The notes: generated by a model not told the origin, from the letters alone. Positions 20,501 to 27,288 are shown, counted from the first letter of the stretch. The stretch: DNA of 64,000 bases from Gammaproteobacteria bacterium (GCA_003252455.1 QKED01000094.1:1-64000); one strand, 5' to 3'. Program-made: numbers and translations.

Positions 20501-23500
20501 GCCGCCGCGCTCACCTCCACCAGCAGTCCGTCACCGTCGAGCAGCTGGAAGCGGAAGGGCTGCTCCTCGGCGCTCAGGTTGGTGAGGCTGACGGTGTAGC
20601 TGGCGCCATCGATAAGGCCAATGTCACTGGTGCCGTTCTGGAAGTAGACCAGGGTGTCGCCGTCGAGGTAGCCGTGCTCGGTGAGCACGTCGAAGGTGTC
20701 GAACCGGGCCGGGTCGCTGGCGTTGCCGTTGTCGATGAGGTCACTGGCGTCGAAGTAGCGCACGCGACCTGCGTCGGCGGCCTCGGCGCTCTCGGCCAGG
20801 GCGATGCGCGTCTCGTCGATGACGATGGCGTAGTAGCGCTGACCATCTACCAGGTCACCTAATGCGACGCTGTCCGCACCGCGGTCGTAGCGTACCGTGT
20901 CACCGGTGAGCAGGCCATGTTCGTAGCCGAGGTCGATGGTGTTGTCGTAGACCGCCGCGCCCTCGCCCACCAGGGTGACGGCGCTGGCCGGGTCGAAGCC
21001 CGGTTGCAGGCTGTGCACCGCACCGCTCGCCTGGGTGGCATCGAGGGTGATGGTGTTCCCGCTGGCGTCCTGGAGCTGGAACGCATAGCTGTCGCCGTCG
21101 ATGCGCTGGACATAGTAGACCCCACCGTCGACCAGGCCGCCGATGCTCGCGCCGCCGCCATTGGAGTAGACCAGCGGGGTGCCCTCGGCGAGGCCGTGGT
21201 CGTAGCCGAGGTAGAGGGCGTTGTCGGTGATCTGGCTGTAGGGGGCGAAGAGGTAGAGGTCCTGCGACAGCGCCTCGTCGTGGAACGGGGCCAGGGCCAC
21301 CGTGGTGCTGTCGACCACTAAGACGTAATAGGTCGCGCCATCCTCCAGGCCGTCGATGGCGCTGCCGCTGCCCTGAGAGAAGGTCACCGCATCGCCGTTG
21401 TGGAAGCCGTGGGCGTAGCCCAGGTCGATGGTCATGGCGCCGTTGGCGCTGACCACTGCGCTGTCGCTGAAGGTCGCGCTCGCCTCTGCCAGGGTACGAC
21501 CGATGGTAAAGCTGTTGTCCGTGGCGGAGGTGACCACGTAGAGGCCACGGTCGGTCAGGCCGCCGATGGCGAAGTCGCCCCCGGCGCTGTAGACCAGGGT
21601 GTCGCCAGCGCTGAAGCCGTGGGCGTAGTCGAGCAGGATGTTGTCGTCGGCATCCACGCCCAGACCAGGGGTGTAGGGGCTGGCGTCGAGGCTGTACTCG
21701 TCGTGGCCGACGTAGGCCTCGGTGGTACGGCTGATCACATCCACCGAGACCGAGACCCCGGCACCGGAGCCGATGGTCTTGGTGATGGCGCCGGTACCGC
21801 TGAACTGATGGGTGTCGTCCTGCGCCAGGATCACCAGGTTGTCGGTGGTGGTGACGTAGGAGCCGAGCAGGCCGGGCACCACGGTGACCGAGCCGATGGC
21901 GCTGTCTGCGGCGGTGACCAGGCCGTCACCGTTGCTGTCGAGCAGGTCGACGTTGCTCGGGGTGAGCAGGCCGGTGAAGTAGTCGGGGCGGAAGCTGTGG
22001 CCATTGCCGCTGCCACTGCTGGTAAGGGTGAGCACCCCGGCGCTGCTGCCGGTGAGCGCGGCGTTGATCGCCGCCTCGGCGCTGCTGGCGAGGCGGAAGG
22101 TGGAGTCGCCGGTGACGATGACGAAGTACTGGGTGTTGTCGGCGAGGCCGCCGATGGCGCCGTTGCCCGCCACGCCGGTGCGGTAGGTGACCGGCTGGCC
22201 GGTGATGAGGCCGTGGTCGAAGCCGACGTCGATGGTGCCGCTGGCAGTGTCGACCACCCCGCTGGCATCCACGTCGATAGCACGGTAGAGGCTGTGCATG
22301 CCGTCGTCGGTGCCGGTGAGGTCGATATCGAGGCGGGTCCCGGCGAGGGCGTTCGCCTCGCTCGCGGCGAGGGCGAGGGTCTGCGCATCGACGCGGATGA
22401 CGAAGTAGGTGGTGCCGCTGCTGAGGCCATGGATGTCGGCGCCGCTGCCGCCCTGCGCGGCGTCGTTGTCGTAGATCACCGCATCGCCGGTGACCAGGCC
22501 GTGGTCGTAGGGCAGGGTGATAGTGTTGGCGTCGGCATCGACCCGCAGTCGGGTCTCGTCATCCGGGTCGTAGGCCTCGGTGGGGCTGAACTGCGGCACG
22601 CTGGTGATGAAGGTGGTGCCGTCCTGGCGCAGCGAGTCGAAGCTGAGCGGCACGTTGACCGTGCCGCTGCCGAGGGTGACCTGAGCCTGGTCTGAGACCT
22701 TGGCCACGGTGCGGCTGTCGACGAAGCGCCCGCTGAAGGCGCCGTTGAAGCCGTAGGTGTCGGAGACGCTGCCCTGTAGGCCGATGGCGATGTTCTGCCC
22801 GCGATTGTTGGCCATCACCAGGAGGCTGGCGGCGTTGATCACCGCCCCCGCCTCGATCTGCGCCTGGTTGTCGTTGATGTAACCGGTGAGCATCACCGCG
22901 CCGCCGACGCCGGTGCCGCCGGTGGCGTTGAAGGTCATCAGCAGCGGCTGACCGGCGAAGTTGATGGTGTCGTTGTCGGTCTCGCTCACCAACTGGATCG
23001 CCCCGCCCGCCGTCACCTCACTGCCGCTGGCGATGGTGACGTAGTTGTGGCTCTCGGTGATGAGCAGGTTGACGCTGGCGCCATAGGCCTTCTGCTGGGC
23101 GCTGACGATCGCCTCGGCCCAGCTGGTGAAGAAGGCGTTCTGCAGACCGAGGTTGTAGTTGAACTTGTCCATGAAGGTCTGCGTATCGACGTTATCCGGG
23201 TCGAACAGCAGCTTGAGCCAACCGGCCTTGCCCTCGGGGATCTCGTAGGGCACCTCGGCGATGGAGCGCAGGGTGATGTCACCGGCCACATCCACAGAGG
23301 CGGACTGGATCGAGACATCCACCTCGTTACTGATGTAGCCCCCAGTGAGGGCGGCGGCGATGCCGGTCTCGCGCTGACTGAAGGAGCCCTTCCAGGCGCC
23401 GGAGGCCGAACTGGGCACGGAGCTGTTGATGTAGGAGATGGCGCTCAGCTCGGGCAGCTCTTGGGCGCGCCCATGCAGCAGCAGGTCGCCGCCGACGGTG

Positions 23501-25830
23501 ACGCTGGCACCGGGGCCGAGGCGCACCTCCACGTCGTTGAAGGCCAGACCGACGTTGATCGAGGCGGAGAGGTCCATCTTGGAGGTGGCGGACTGCTGCG
23601 AGGGTTGCAGCGAGTTGCCGGTCTTGAAGAACTCGCCGAAGGCCTTGGTCATGTTCTGGAACAGGTAGCCGCTCATCGCCTGGCCCGCGCCGGAGCCGAG
23701 CACCTTGGAGGCGAGGCTGCCGGTGCCCACGGTGGAGCTGGCAAAGTAGTCGTTCTTCAGCGTCGTCAGGTCGGCGCTGACGCTGAGGTTGCCGCCCACG
23801 GCGAGGTCGCCGTCGAGCAGGGCGTTGAGGGTCGACTCGTGCACCGCGACGTTGATCGCCGTGGCCAGGGTGCCGTCGCCGTAGGCCGCCGCGGTGGAGC
23901 CGACCAGGTGATCCTGGACCGCATCGACATCGACGGTGAGATTGCCTGCCGAGGTGATGGTCGAGTCGCCGGAGAGCAGCACCTCGGAGCGGACATCGGA
24001 GTAGGCGCCGTTGAGGGTGACGTTGTACTTCTCCACCGTGGTGCTGAAGCCGAAGAGGTTCTGCGACGCCTGGATCGACATGTCGCTACCGGCCAGGCTG
24101 GTGAGGTTGATGTTGCCGGAGCCGGTCGGCGCGCTCGCGTCGGCCACCGCCACCAGTGCCGCGCCGTTACGGATATCGACCTTGGAGTGGGGTTGCGACT
24201 GGCCGTAGGCCAGGGCCCCGTAGGCGGTGGTGACCAGTACCTCGGCGTCGGCCTCGGTGTGCGCCGAGAGGGTCAGGTTGCGCCCGGTGATGCTGCCACC
24301 GTCGACGCTGACGTCGGCGCTGGCGATGGAGATGGCCGTGCCCACGCCCACGGAGATCGAGCCGATCCACTCCTGCAGCGGCTCGCCCATGCCGCCCGCC
24401 GTGTCCTCGTCGGCGAACAGGTCGGAGGCGTCCGCGTCGGCGCTGATGGTGACGTCACGCCCGTGCAGGGTGGCGCCGGTGAGCTGCACGCTCGCCTGGG
24501 TGGTGCTGATCACCGGGACCAGCGGCAGGGTGATCAGCGTCGAGGTGATGTCGTCCAGGCGGCCGGTGGCGGTCAGCGAGATGTCCCCGCCGCTGTAGCT
24601 CGTCGAGTCGCTGTGGCTGTAGAGAGCGGCGCCGCTCTGCAGGGTGATGTCGGTGGCGAACAGGGCGATGTCGCCGGAGTCGGCGCTGGAGGCGTCGACG
24701 GCGTGGTCGCTGCCACTACCGAGGGCGCGGGTGGAGACCACCGCGTCGCTCCACACCTCGATGGCCAGGGCGTTGATCGCGAGGTCGATGCTCGGGGCGT
24801 AGATATTCTGCAGGTAGAGGGTGCTCTCCGAGCCGCTGGAGAGGTTTTGCAGCAGCAGGGCGAGGTCCCCATCGCTCTGCATGTTGAGCTGGGCATTGAC
24901 CGTCACGCTGCCGATATCGCTGCGCGCCAGGTCGACCAGCGCGATGTAGCTGCCCGCCTGGCTGGTGCTGTAGGCGAGGTTGCCGTCGTCGCCCTTGAGC
25001 CAGATGTCGTCGAGGTCGAAGATGGTGGCGCCGCTGTAGTGCAGGGTCAGGTCGACCGTGACATCGTAGAGCCCGGTCTCGGCGTTGAGGCCCTCGCTGG
25101 TGGTGTGCTCGACGAAGGGGGCGGCCACGGCGCTGAGCACGCCCGTCTCGGCGGCGTCGCTCTCGTGGGCGTAGCCGAGCAGGTGCGCCGCCTCGTGGGC
25201 GATGACCCGCTCCAGGGTGACGAGCGCCTCGGCGCGGCTGTCGCCGGGTTGGATCAGATTCTGGCTGAAGACGAAGGCGTTGTCGCTGCGATCCAGGTTG
25301 CCGTGGTCCACCTGCTCGGCGATGCCGCGATAGAGACCGTAGGCGTTGAACTCGGCGCCGTCGCCGCCGATGTAGATGGTCGAATACGCTTGCTCGCTCT
25401 CGGGCTGCTCGGCGCTGAAGCGCACCCCGAGGGCCTCGAAGCGGGCGTTGAGCTCGTCGACCAACTGATCGATACCGCCGCCCTCCCCTGGGGGCAGCTC
25501 CAGCGCCTCGACCTGGATGTTCTCCAGCGTCACCGGGCCCTGGTAGGTCACATCCGCCGCGCCATCCACATCGAGGTAGAAGAGCTGCCCCTGCAAGGTC
25601 TCTGGCGCCGTCGCCTGGAGCGCCTCCAGCCCGGCGAAGAGGTCGTCGAGACCGCTGGCCCAGGTGACACTGGGTGCGCCGTCGAGTAGCCGCGTCGCGT
25701 CGGTGCTGGCGGCCACCGCCTCGGCACTCGTCGCCTCACCCTCGCCTTGCGGGAGCAGGGCGAGCAGCGGGTCGGCGGAGAGCAGGATGCGCTGCTCCAG
25801 CGTTTCGAGGGCGAATTTTGACTTGTGCAT
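8584..25830 (-). CDS. 5' fragment of split giant LEPR-XLL protein 1 (metzincin motif, beta-repeat, RTX-like, glycine-rich)
   Basis: 5,748 aa from the ATG at 25830. An in-frame upstream ATG at 26004 would add 58 residues unlike giant 2, so it was not chosen. Residues 9-19 hold the LEPR-XLL motif (L-E-x-L-E-Q-R-I-L-L-S). H212-E-x-x-H216-x-x-G-x-x-H222 is a complete metzincin zinc-binding consensus, but I see no clear Met-turn after it. Then come beta-helix-like repeats, nine H-G-L-x-T-G-D repeats (about 1100-2030), more haemagglutinin-like repeats (to about 3600), RTX-like G-G-x-G-x-D runs (about 4210-4780), four S-Y-S-E-type beta-sandwich units (about 4810-5330) and a glycine-rich region from about 5477. 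The last ~70 residues turn into proline/alanine/arginine nonsense after the 20-bp duplication and end at TGA 8584-8586. The protein has no signal peptide and no visible cysteine. Likely a secreted or surface giant protein; export route unknown. Paralogue of giant 2. Confidence 0.8.
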   Translation of the reverse strand: MHKSKFALETLEQRILLSADPLLALLPQGEGEATSAEAVAASTDATRLLDGAPSVTWASGLDDLFAGLEALQATAPETLQGQLFYLDVDGAADVTYQGPVTLENIQVEALELPPGEGGGIDQLVDELNARFEALGVRFSAEQPESEQAYSTIYIGGDGAEFNAYGLYRGIAEQVDHGNLDRSDNAFVFSQNLIQPGDSRAEALVTLERVIAHEAAHLLGYAHESDAAETGVLSAVAAPFVEHTTSEGLNAETGLYDVTVDLTLHYSGATIFDLDDIWLKGDDGNLAYSTSQAGSYIALVDLARSDIGSVTVNAQLNMQSDGDLALLLQNLSSGSESTLYLQNIYAPSIDLAINALAIEVWSDAVVSTRALGSGSDHAVDASSADSGDIALFATDITLQSGAALYSHSDSTSYSGGDISLTATGRLDDITSTLITLPLVPVISTTQASVQLTGATLHGRDVTISADADASDLFADEDTAGGMGEPLQEWIGSISVGVGTAISIASADVSVDGGSITGRNLTLSAHTEADAEVLVTTAYGALAYGQSQPHSKVDIRNGAALVAVADASAPTGSGNINLTSLAGSDMSIQASQNLFGFSTTVEKYNVTLNGAYSDVRSEVLLSGDSTITSAGNLTVDVDAVQDHLVGSTAAAYGDGTLATAINVAVHESTLNALLDGDLAVGGNLSVSADLTTLKNDYFASSTVGTGSLASKVLGSGAGQAMSGYLFQNMTKAFGEFFKTGNSLQPSQQSATSKMDLSASINVGLAFNDVEVRLGPGASVTVGGDLLLHGRAQELPELSAISYINSSVPSSASGAWKGSFSQRETGIAAALTGGYISNEVDVSIQSASVDVAGDITLRSIAEVPYEIPEGKAGWLKLLFDPDNVDTQTFMDKFNYNLGLQNAFFTSWAEAIVSAQQKAYGASVNLLITESHNYVTIASGSEVTAGGAIQLVSETDNDTINFAGQPLLMTFNATGGTGVGGAVMLTGYINDNQAQIEAGAVINAASLLVMANNRGQNIAIGLQGSVSDTYGFNGAFSGRFVDSRTVAKVSDQAQVTLGSGTVNVPLSFDSLRQDGTTFITSVPQFSPTEAYDPDDETRLRVDADANTITLPYDHGLVTGDAVIYDNDAAQGGSGADIHGLSSGTTYFVIRVDAQTLALAASEANALAGTRLDIDLTGTDDGMHSLYRAIDVDASGVVDTASGTIDVGFDHGLITGQPVTYRTGVAGNGAIGGLADNTQYFVIVTGDSTFRLASSAEAAINAALTGSSAGVLTLTSSGSGNGHSFRPDYFTGLLTPSNVDLLDSNGDGLVTAADSAIGSVTVVPGLLGSYVTTTDNLVILAQDDTHQFSGTGAITKTIGSGAGVSVSVDVISRTTEAYVGHDEYSLDASPYTPGLGVDADDNILLDYAHGFSAGDTLVYSAGGDFAIGGLTDRGLYVVTSATDNSFTIGRTLAEASATFSDSAVVSANGAMTIDLGYAHGFHNGDAVTFSQGSGSAIDGLEDGATYYVLVVDSTTVALAPFHDEALSQDLYLFAPYSQITDNALYLGYDHGLAEGTPLVYSNGGGASIGGLVDGGVYYVQRIDGDSYAFQLQDASGNTITLDATQASGAVHSLQPGFDPASAVTLVGEGAAVYDNTIDLGYEHGLLTGDTVRYDRGADSVALGDLVDGQRYYAIVIDETRIALAESAEAADAGRVRYFDASDLIDNGNASDPARFDTFDVLTEHGYLDGDTLVYFQNGTSDIGLIDGASYTVSLTNLSAEEQPFRFQLLDGDGLLVEVSAAAAQEFHFFIQTSARVSLAGSTPTTNAHFFHHDLRMALDASSASGSDYSLRLALDPTTTTQETHGFARPFSAASALSDSDADGELDTIDLGYAHGYSTGQAVLYSSGEGLSLGGLNEGQVYYVVRVDSQQVQLTETLEQALAETPELIELSADGVYGDAHAIVAVLRPEAAVDGAADTIDFGRLHGLVTGDLLTYSNGGGTSIGGLVDGTTYSVIRVDRQTIQLAEQATPTLAIDLDPSLATGTAHSFGEASLLSGSILSGGEVKVAAANTGSVIQVTLAGTVSTPSQNGKHGAGASGAAWRSATTVKQGGLNVSATVSLSVIADQTRAYLQGAELLTTGNLSLSAYNDTAIYMGAGAVVYASVTAGNGSQGLAGSFALNVVSNTTEAFILDAVVETGGDTRVDAEATGRIIGIALSGSAAAGSLSVAGTVVVNVVALNTRAYVDGSHLTVGALHVGSDNTAFIGAFAGGIAGTLKNANSNGSTSVGAAIALNIISNDLGADAGTLATLRDSRVDASGDVSVSAQNDSGIWAAATGLAFNFATPTGAAANAIGFSLGANIISTKSRATIRGRESASGLGLTSSGLVNLTASDVSAIRALSGGLAVGDLNSNQSNSVGASLAFNTITTQVEAQLEEATLEAAALAISSSTDGQIDSLGVGGAGAGSVAVGGQISVNWTDQALSSRIDSSVVTLTGTNGDLSLSADNRSTIRSLSGGVALASGSSGTGIGAAISVNVLADTTEAVVDGSTITVSDGSGTIAATSEGTIQAIAVGASGAGQTALAGSLAVQVSAGSVHADVLGSTLDVDRNLALLAEQDGTLEIIAGAAAFAEKSVGLGGGVSVSVLSNDVRASIDDSTVHARANDGEVLVIPDWYDPNQAASAGADAGDESSESASGLVVLASSNETLHIFSGSIGFSASNTGIGVNIAPHFVSDTVRAYIADSDVNSAADHGGDIKVKAHQDTQVSSVIGAAGIAGGSTGVGIAAEGLFLANDTQAYISDSNTSDGYATLYAGGDVEVSSTTREQASTVVVGLALSSAYAGAGAVDFLTLDNVTQANLTDVTVNADGDLRVLATDIVDYTSSAGNVAASGTAAGGGSFLVVLNNNAVEASMSGVVSNAMGTTQVRGWSSADVDAITLVLGGGINASFMGSFSFYVSHTSTRGIIEGGSRAAQVNQDANYAATGQSVSVSALDAVTTRQLTGAASASTLGAFGGALSYSEIENTLDAHIGSLAQVSAVGDVSVSAASQKNITGASGGLGLAFVGLAGSFTVASVGSGVSSDAFGAIGTDTRAATDEALGALLDEAGLDTATTPSMVHDELAAASADTSQAGTQDRFAVDVSAYIGAEAEVSAGGSLTLSATETVDFGGIDVGALGNVTAGAVAVGGGAVGAALTSLKVHTVTEAYIDDDAVIRVGDALDVTAHAEETAQLKTLAGTGGAGLVLGIQYTEALIDSSQSAVIDNGVQVLEAGAVTLAASHSRDVRADSTGGAVGAVAVGVSAAKIDLGGTVQAGLGSGTRLGTIDSYGNPTSKIGSLTIDAFAEVTRAKAQARAAAGGILAGAGTDTSVFIDPTVLAGMGHANGIYASGDIAIASRSEMDALAQAWGLTVGTTATAGISVAEAEISPTLTTQLGDANTLLADTITVESLFNSSSNGSELGGEAAVQTTASGGALFVGYNGTWATARSAAVVDTAIGASSLQATRLLTVQARSHNAADTDTDGNSGGIVGIGTQRADTYLTSDTGVTIADGAYLRSTTANVELTSDTRESGKSDGLAGSGGFLGVSDVRVGITVNNSTTLDLGAAELRAGDTVRVHANMASALDADADADAFGAGAVPTSVATIDLGGAGGEYADAAQVSIVTVGTLIRGANGVELIAEVESLDADARTQSKGGAVFSDAHSNSEVVVDTATDVVVGTGSRLEGGENVDLIATQHDQRLNAEAHSDINIASGSFSVSGIANSYALSDLEARGRVITASGSEILTWVLNADVAIATPSMSANRDANAPLIGYEVRTPSDPIRVDLDRTIQLDGDIYLVSQSAILEIDADGNVLAQENVEFDDDGSTITIHAIENKGDLADADGTLAGGINIGMAASDYDSVDYDSLRSLGGNGNLVYQTGFVRVTLEIAAARDVELGAIEVINYSLAPTALLNLLDTFDVNTLAFASESVEPGETIVTIESAGDLLLTGDLSNPFSETFLSAAGSIQMSRNDIKVQTVALAMSAAAGSIGSSSQRLRAGANNYALDLTASAAGDIWLQGVASSLAVRSIQAGGDVDLWAQMDIIDGSGDGSGDDGSADITAERITLLAVGGIGVTDALEIDSDASAALRAFAYGDIRLTEVDGGLTLQDNLVGSGGDSVRSVEGDIVLSVADASDAGQDLRVGSSVDGSYQSIKADQGNVTLNIGDDFTLLERGRVRGVDVAISVDQSGADYLDGGVVTLAGALSASGSLTLNGGDDGDTIDVQTLSATTPLVINSGGGSDAVRIGSSSGTLAGLLLADVLVDAGGDAGDTLTLDDSGSVSARTLTLDSNAQSGYAGRVLGYSGAVQHTGLAELHIDLGSGNDRVTVAQSVDSVWTQIDTGAGDDDLVIGSGQSVAGLLGKVSIEGGAGSDYILVDNSAVSASQNATLSSSSLTGLGMGDASEGLAFGGLERMDLSLGSGADTLTLLGVGMTTEVGLGGGDDALVVSGTFGNFVADIRVDGEAGDDDLALTFNQSTSFTLGASTIRSGAASGVVTYAGLESIAATLSDAPDVVTIDDATLALTLDAGGGADLVTVNDLSVAASIHLGNDNSADRIIVVDTSAALAIHGLAPAEGGGVDTLSVDRSSATSAFAATLEEGSSGLLSGMTGAPISFDGISVVDLQLGAGNDQLTIDAGALLAATQIQVDGGAGNDTFDVVALSHTTAIAGGDNQDSVQVTIPGLPFADQFSDLRLDVESLIVDNSGNSVGMVWSLVDGQLQAWSSATPASVVDVLTSIGAQQVRIVAGSGDDTLHVGTETATDAVGRIDGTTVELDFGTVVLAPEGLTTFAQAQIAMGFDAFLELASSYSENGLVLETDGSFILRDGALGTAGGEGLVTLSAEDGGLFDLVSMQLQATGAGDHALTIEYQQPGSDSWTPTVVSVTGDTGLVTLDLYGLDVSQLRWTLAENMSIGAIVVEPKERMTFDDIDQIPYGSSSYSEGNFTVTNLDGGFTAFDYALAVGGDSGPETVRLERIDGQAFSLDGLVLFHPGSDAHQLLFTGYLAGGGTTSVTLDYSGDPVNFQHYSLAGLENLTALEYEHLDGLYIGDLSLDPLAGSTSPVSLNGASAVQDRASYSEDRLTLTAQNSLAADNTFGPAVTGASDGELMTLTASDGGGFAFYGLDLINTSGTVQTLSFTPTSLNGTELDPIEVTLAADSGRVSVEFTDLNTVLSSIRWNTPAGVALDNILASSRVAATIDFNNLDSGSGSYAEDGFIVDGDGGLLYLSDGQLHPQGQLGGQYLTFRPQDGGLMSLESLVIDDVRTGDIQQSWLLTGTRANGETVTETLSVLRSDAAQTLSVSKMVDVTEVTLRVFLDDANYLRVDDVVVSQGYLSGVAAVSVPEAVPAADTSASAQTLVFDTGSGSAAATLTVDGALATALNNTAFTIEYLDASGSVVASPVDGQLYIARYVFHGDLFIPDDSTIEVTGSNALSLFVENNAQLGANLVFDLSGGNATIDDNGTPDDTSDDFLVAGAGGAGGGDAGDGGTGGAGAEGGLGEDGGDGGNGGDGGAAYYTDSSQDAVVAWRGGNGQSGRLAYYGGVDNGLDGASGSDGGSGFNGGAGGSGGAAGEGGDSSSTAQQLGGRAGAGGSDTTSNAGNGSSGGDGSDGNPIGSSGGDSLPGADGAAGSSGSGGQNLGDGLLISGGGGGAGGGGGGGGGGGAGGSGGAGGGGGGGGAAQAVAVPRRRPTTVPMASIHPSRAPVVAAVAAAAAAVTAARVVRGPTAPAVAAAVAPSNSTPSAP
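8752..8796. repeat. Perfect 20-bp tandem duplication that splits giant gene 1
   Basis: Period-20 identity runs from 8752 to 8796, with copies at about 8754-8773 and 8774-8793. The sequence lies in the glycine codon tract (GGC/GGT). Upstream the gene is read in one minus frame, and downstream in the frame reached by deleting 20 bases. Removing one copy gives a smooth join (glycine tract, A-A-Q-A-A-Y-N-R-T-Y-G) and a single 8,516-aa ORF. Long GCC runs flank it (about 8672-8706 and 8791-8880). Confidence 0.9.
19760..22530 (-). repeat. Nine coding copies of the HGL-TGD / YYxIxVD repeat in giant 1
   Basis: Protein-level repeats of roughly 55-110 residues. The core is L-x-Y-x-H-G-L-x-T-G-D-x-V-x-Y, then a glycine patch, I-G-G-L-x-x-G-x-x-Y-Y-x-I, V-D-x-x-x-I-x-L-A and a helical S-A-x-x-A. 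I count nine H-G cores in giant 1. The same block with nine cores occurs in giant 2 at 46515-49195. The DNA copies have diverged, so these are old repeats. I cannot name a family for this unit. Confidence 0.75.
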
Positions 25831-25889
25831 GGGGGCTACTCTGCGTCGTGGTGGTATCAGAACGGCCAGGGAGAGAACTCGATATCTGA

Positions 25890-25974
25890 AAACGATACAA
25901 ATCGTTTCGTAGAGCCCCCACACTGGGGATACAGTGTGCCGAAGCTGGGTGGCGCTCTGGTAGACTCTCAGTCT
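25890..25974. promoter_or_regulatory. Inverted repeats between giant gene 1 and the AraC-type regulator
   Basis: The 230-bp divergent region 25831-26060 holds three inverted repeats. They are AAACGAT-ACAA-ATCGTTT (25890-25907), CACACTG-GGGATA-CAGTGTG (25919-25938) and the shorter AGACT-CTC-AGTCT (25962-25974). An AT-rich stretch at about 26006-26040 probably contains the promoter of the regulator gene, but no convincing -35/-10 pair could be picked on either strand. These sites are plausible operators for the adjacent AraC-type regulator. Direct evidence is lacking, and AraC proteins usually prefer direct repeats. Confidence 0.45.
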
Positions 25975-26060
25975 CACCAACGATAGACCCCGCGTCTCGG
26001 CCATCTATTTTTTACTTTAATATCAATGTAGTGTGATGAATTCCCACGCATTCACAATCT

Positions 26061-27101
26061 ATGAATAAAGTACCGAAAGCGTGCTTTAACGCACAAGATT
26101 TTCCCCCCGAGGCGCGCCTCAACGCGTTTCGCAGGCTCACCGAATCGGCCTACCAGCTCTGGGCCATCGGCGACGCGCTGGCGTTCGACGCCAAGGCGAT
26201 CGGCTATCAGGTCGGCGGGCTGCTGTTCAACGATGTCTACTACAGCCCGTCACGCTTCGTACGCAGCGCAGAGCACCTGAGCGGCAGCAACAACGACTAC
26301 CTGGAGCTGCATGCGCAACTCTCCGGCAGTGAGTTGGTCGAGATGCAGCACGGCATCATCCGTCTGCAACCACACCACATCTATCTGCGCGACTGGAGCT
26401 TCCCCTTCGAGTCCCACACCAGCGCCACCCAACTGATGTCGGTGCTCATCCCACGCCACCTGCTGCGTTCCAGCGCCATCCTCTGTGCCAGCAACCCGGT
26501 CCTCTCCTGGCCCATGGCGGAGCCCAAGGGGCGACTGCTGATGGAGCTGTGGCTGCGCGTGGTGGCCGAGTTCGACGAGGCCGACCTCGGCACCGCCGAG
26601 GCACTCTGCCGGGCCCTGCTCGGCTTCCTCGACGGCCTCATCGGCAGTGCCGAGGTAGGCCCAGAACACGACCACGTCGAGCTGCGCACCCTGGAGCAGT
26701 ACCTGCAGGCGCAGCTGCGCGGCGACGTCGGCGTCGAGCAGCTCTGCCAGCGTTTCGAGATCTCCCGCGCCACGGTCTTTCGCCTGTTCAAACAGCACGG
26801 CGGCGTCGTCCGCTACCTCAACCGCCTGCGCCTGGAGCGCTGCTACCTGGAGCTGCGCGACGCCGACCCGCAGCAGACCAGCGTCAACGAGGTGGCCAGC
26901 GGCTGGGGCTACACCGAGCCGCGCTCGTTTCTGCGCGCGTTTCGCGCCCAGTTCGGCGTCGCCCCCTCCGAGGTGCTCGGGACGACCACCTCCCGCGCCG
27001 CGACACCGCACGAGAGCGAGGCCGTGCACGCGAGTGAACAGGTGTTGATCGGCGAATATGCGGGCTGGCTACGCATGTTGGGGCCCACTGCGCAGGGCTG
27101 A
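26061..27101 (+). CDS. AraC-family transcriptional regulator
   Basis: 346 aa, cytoplasmic DNA-binding regulator. Residues about 1-200 match the cupin-like N-terminal ligand-binding half of the AraC-binding-like type. The C-terminal ~100 residues form the usual two helix-turn-helix units. The first contains V-E-Q-L-C-Q-R-F-E-I-S-R-A-T-V-F-R-L-F. The second contains V-N-E-V-A-S-G-W-G-Y-T-E-P-R-S-F-L-R-A-F-R-A-Q, ahead of the typical F-G-V-A-P-S-E-V. Length is normal for the family. The ATG at 26061 lacks an obvious ribosome-binding site. The gene is divergent from giant 1 (start 25830) and convergent with giant 2, so control of one or both giants is the natural guess. The inducer is unknown. 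Confidence 0.9.
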   Translation: MNKVPKACFNAQDFPPEARLNAFRRLTESAYQLWAIGDALAFDAKAIGYQVGGLLFNDVYYSPSRFVRSAEHLSGSNNDYLELHAQLSGSELVEMQHGIIRLQPHHIYLRDWSFPFESHTSATQLMSVLIPRHLLRSSAILCASNPVLSWPMAEPKGRLLMELWLRVVAEFDEADLGTAEALCRALLGFLDGLIGSAEVGPEHDHVELRTLEQYLQAQLRGDVGVEQLCQRFEISRATVFRLFKQHGGVVRYLNRLRLERCYLELRDADPQQTSVNEVASGWGYTEPRSFLRAFRAQFGVAPSEVLGTTTSRAATPHESEAVHASEQVLIGEYAGWLRMLGPTAQG

Positions 27102-27250
27102 ATCGGGCGGTCGCCTAGCGGCGCCACCGAGAGGGGGCGTGGGGAGCAGCCGCGTCGACGGCGACATGAGCCACTTGCACCGTTCGCCTCGCGGGGCGAC
27201 TGGCCCACCGCTCGATGCGCCCTCTACCTGAATGGCAGGGATGCGAGCGC

Positions 27251-27288
27251 GGGCGGCAGTGGCCCCTGGTAGCCGGGGCGAGCCGCCC
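27251..27288. terminator. GC-rich hairpin between the converging araC-type gene and giant gene 2
   Basis: Outer arms GGGCGGC (27251-27257) and GCCGCCC (27282-27288), with inner arms GCCCC (27262-27266) and GGGGC (27275-27279). The hairpin starts right at the stop codon of giant 2 (27288-27290) and could serve both converging genes. There is no T-run on either strand, so it may be only a pause or mRNA-stability structure. The rest of 27102-27250 shows nothing recognisable. Confidence 0.4.

Noticed and set aside
25831-26004. N-terminal extension of giant 1 to an ATG at 26004
   Set aside because: The extra 58 residues have no counterpart in giant 2, contain the only other cysteine and cover the likely promoter region. 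The ATG at 25830 puts LEPR-XLL at the expected position.
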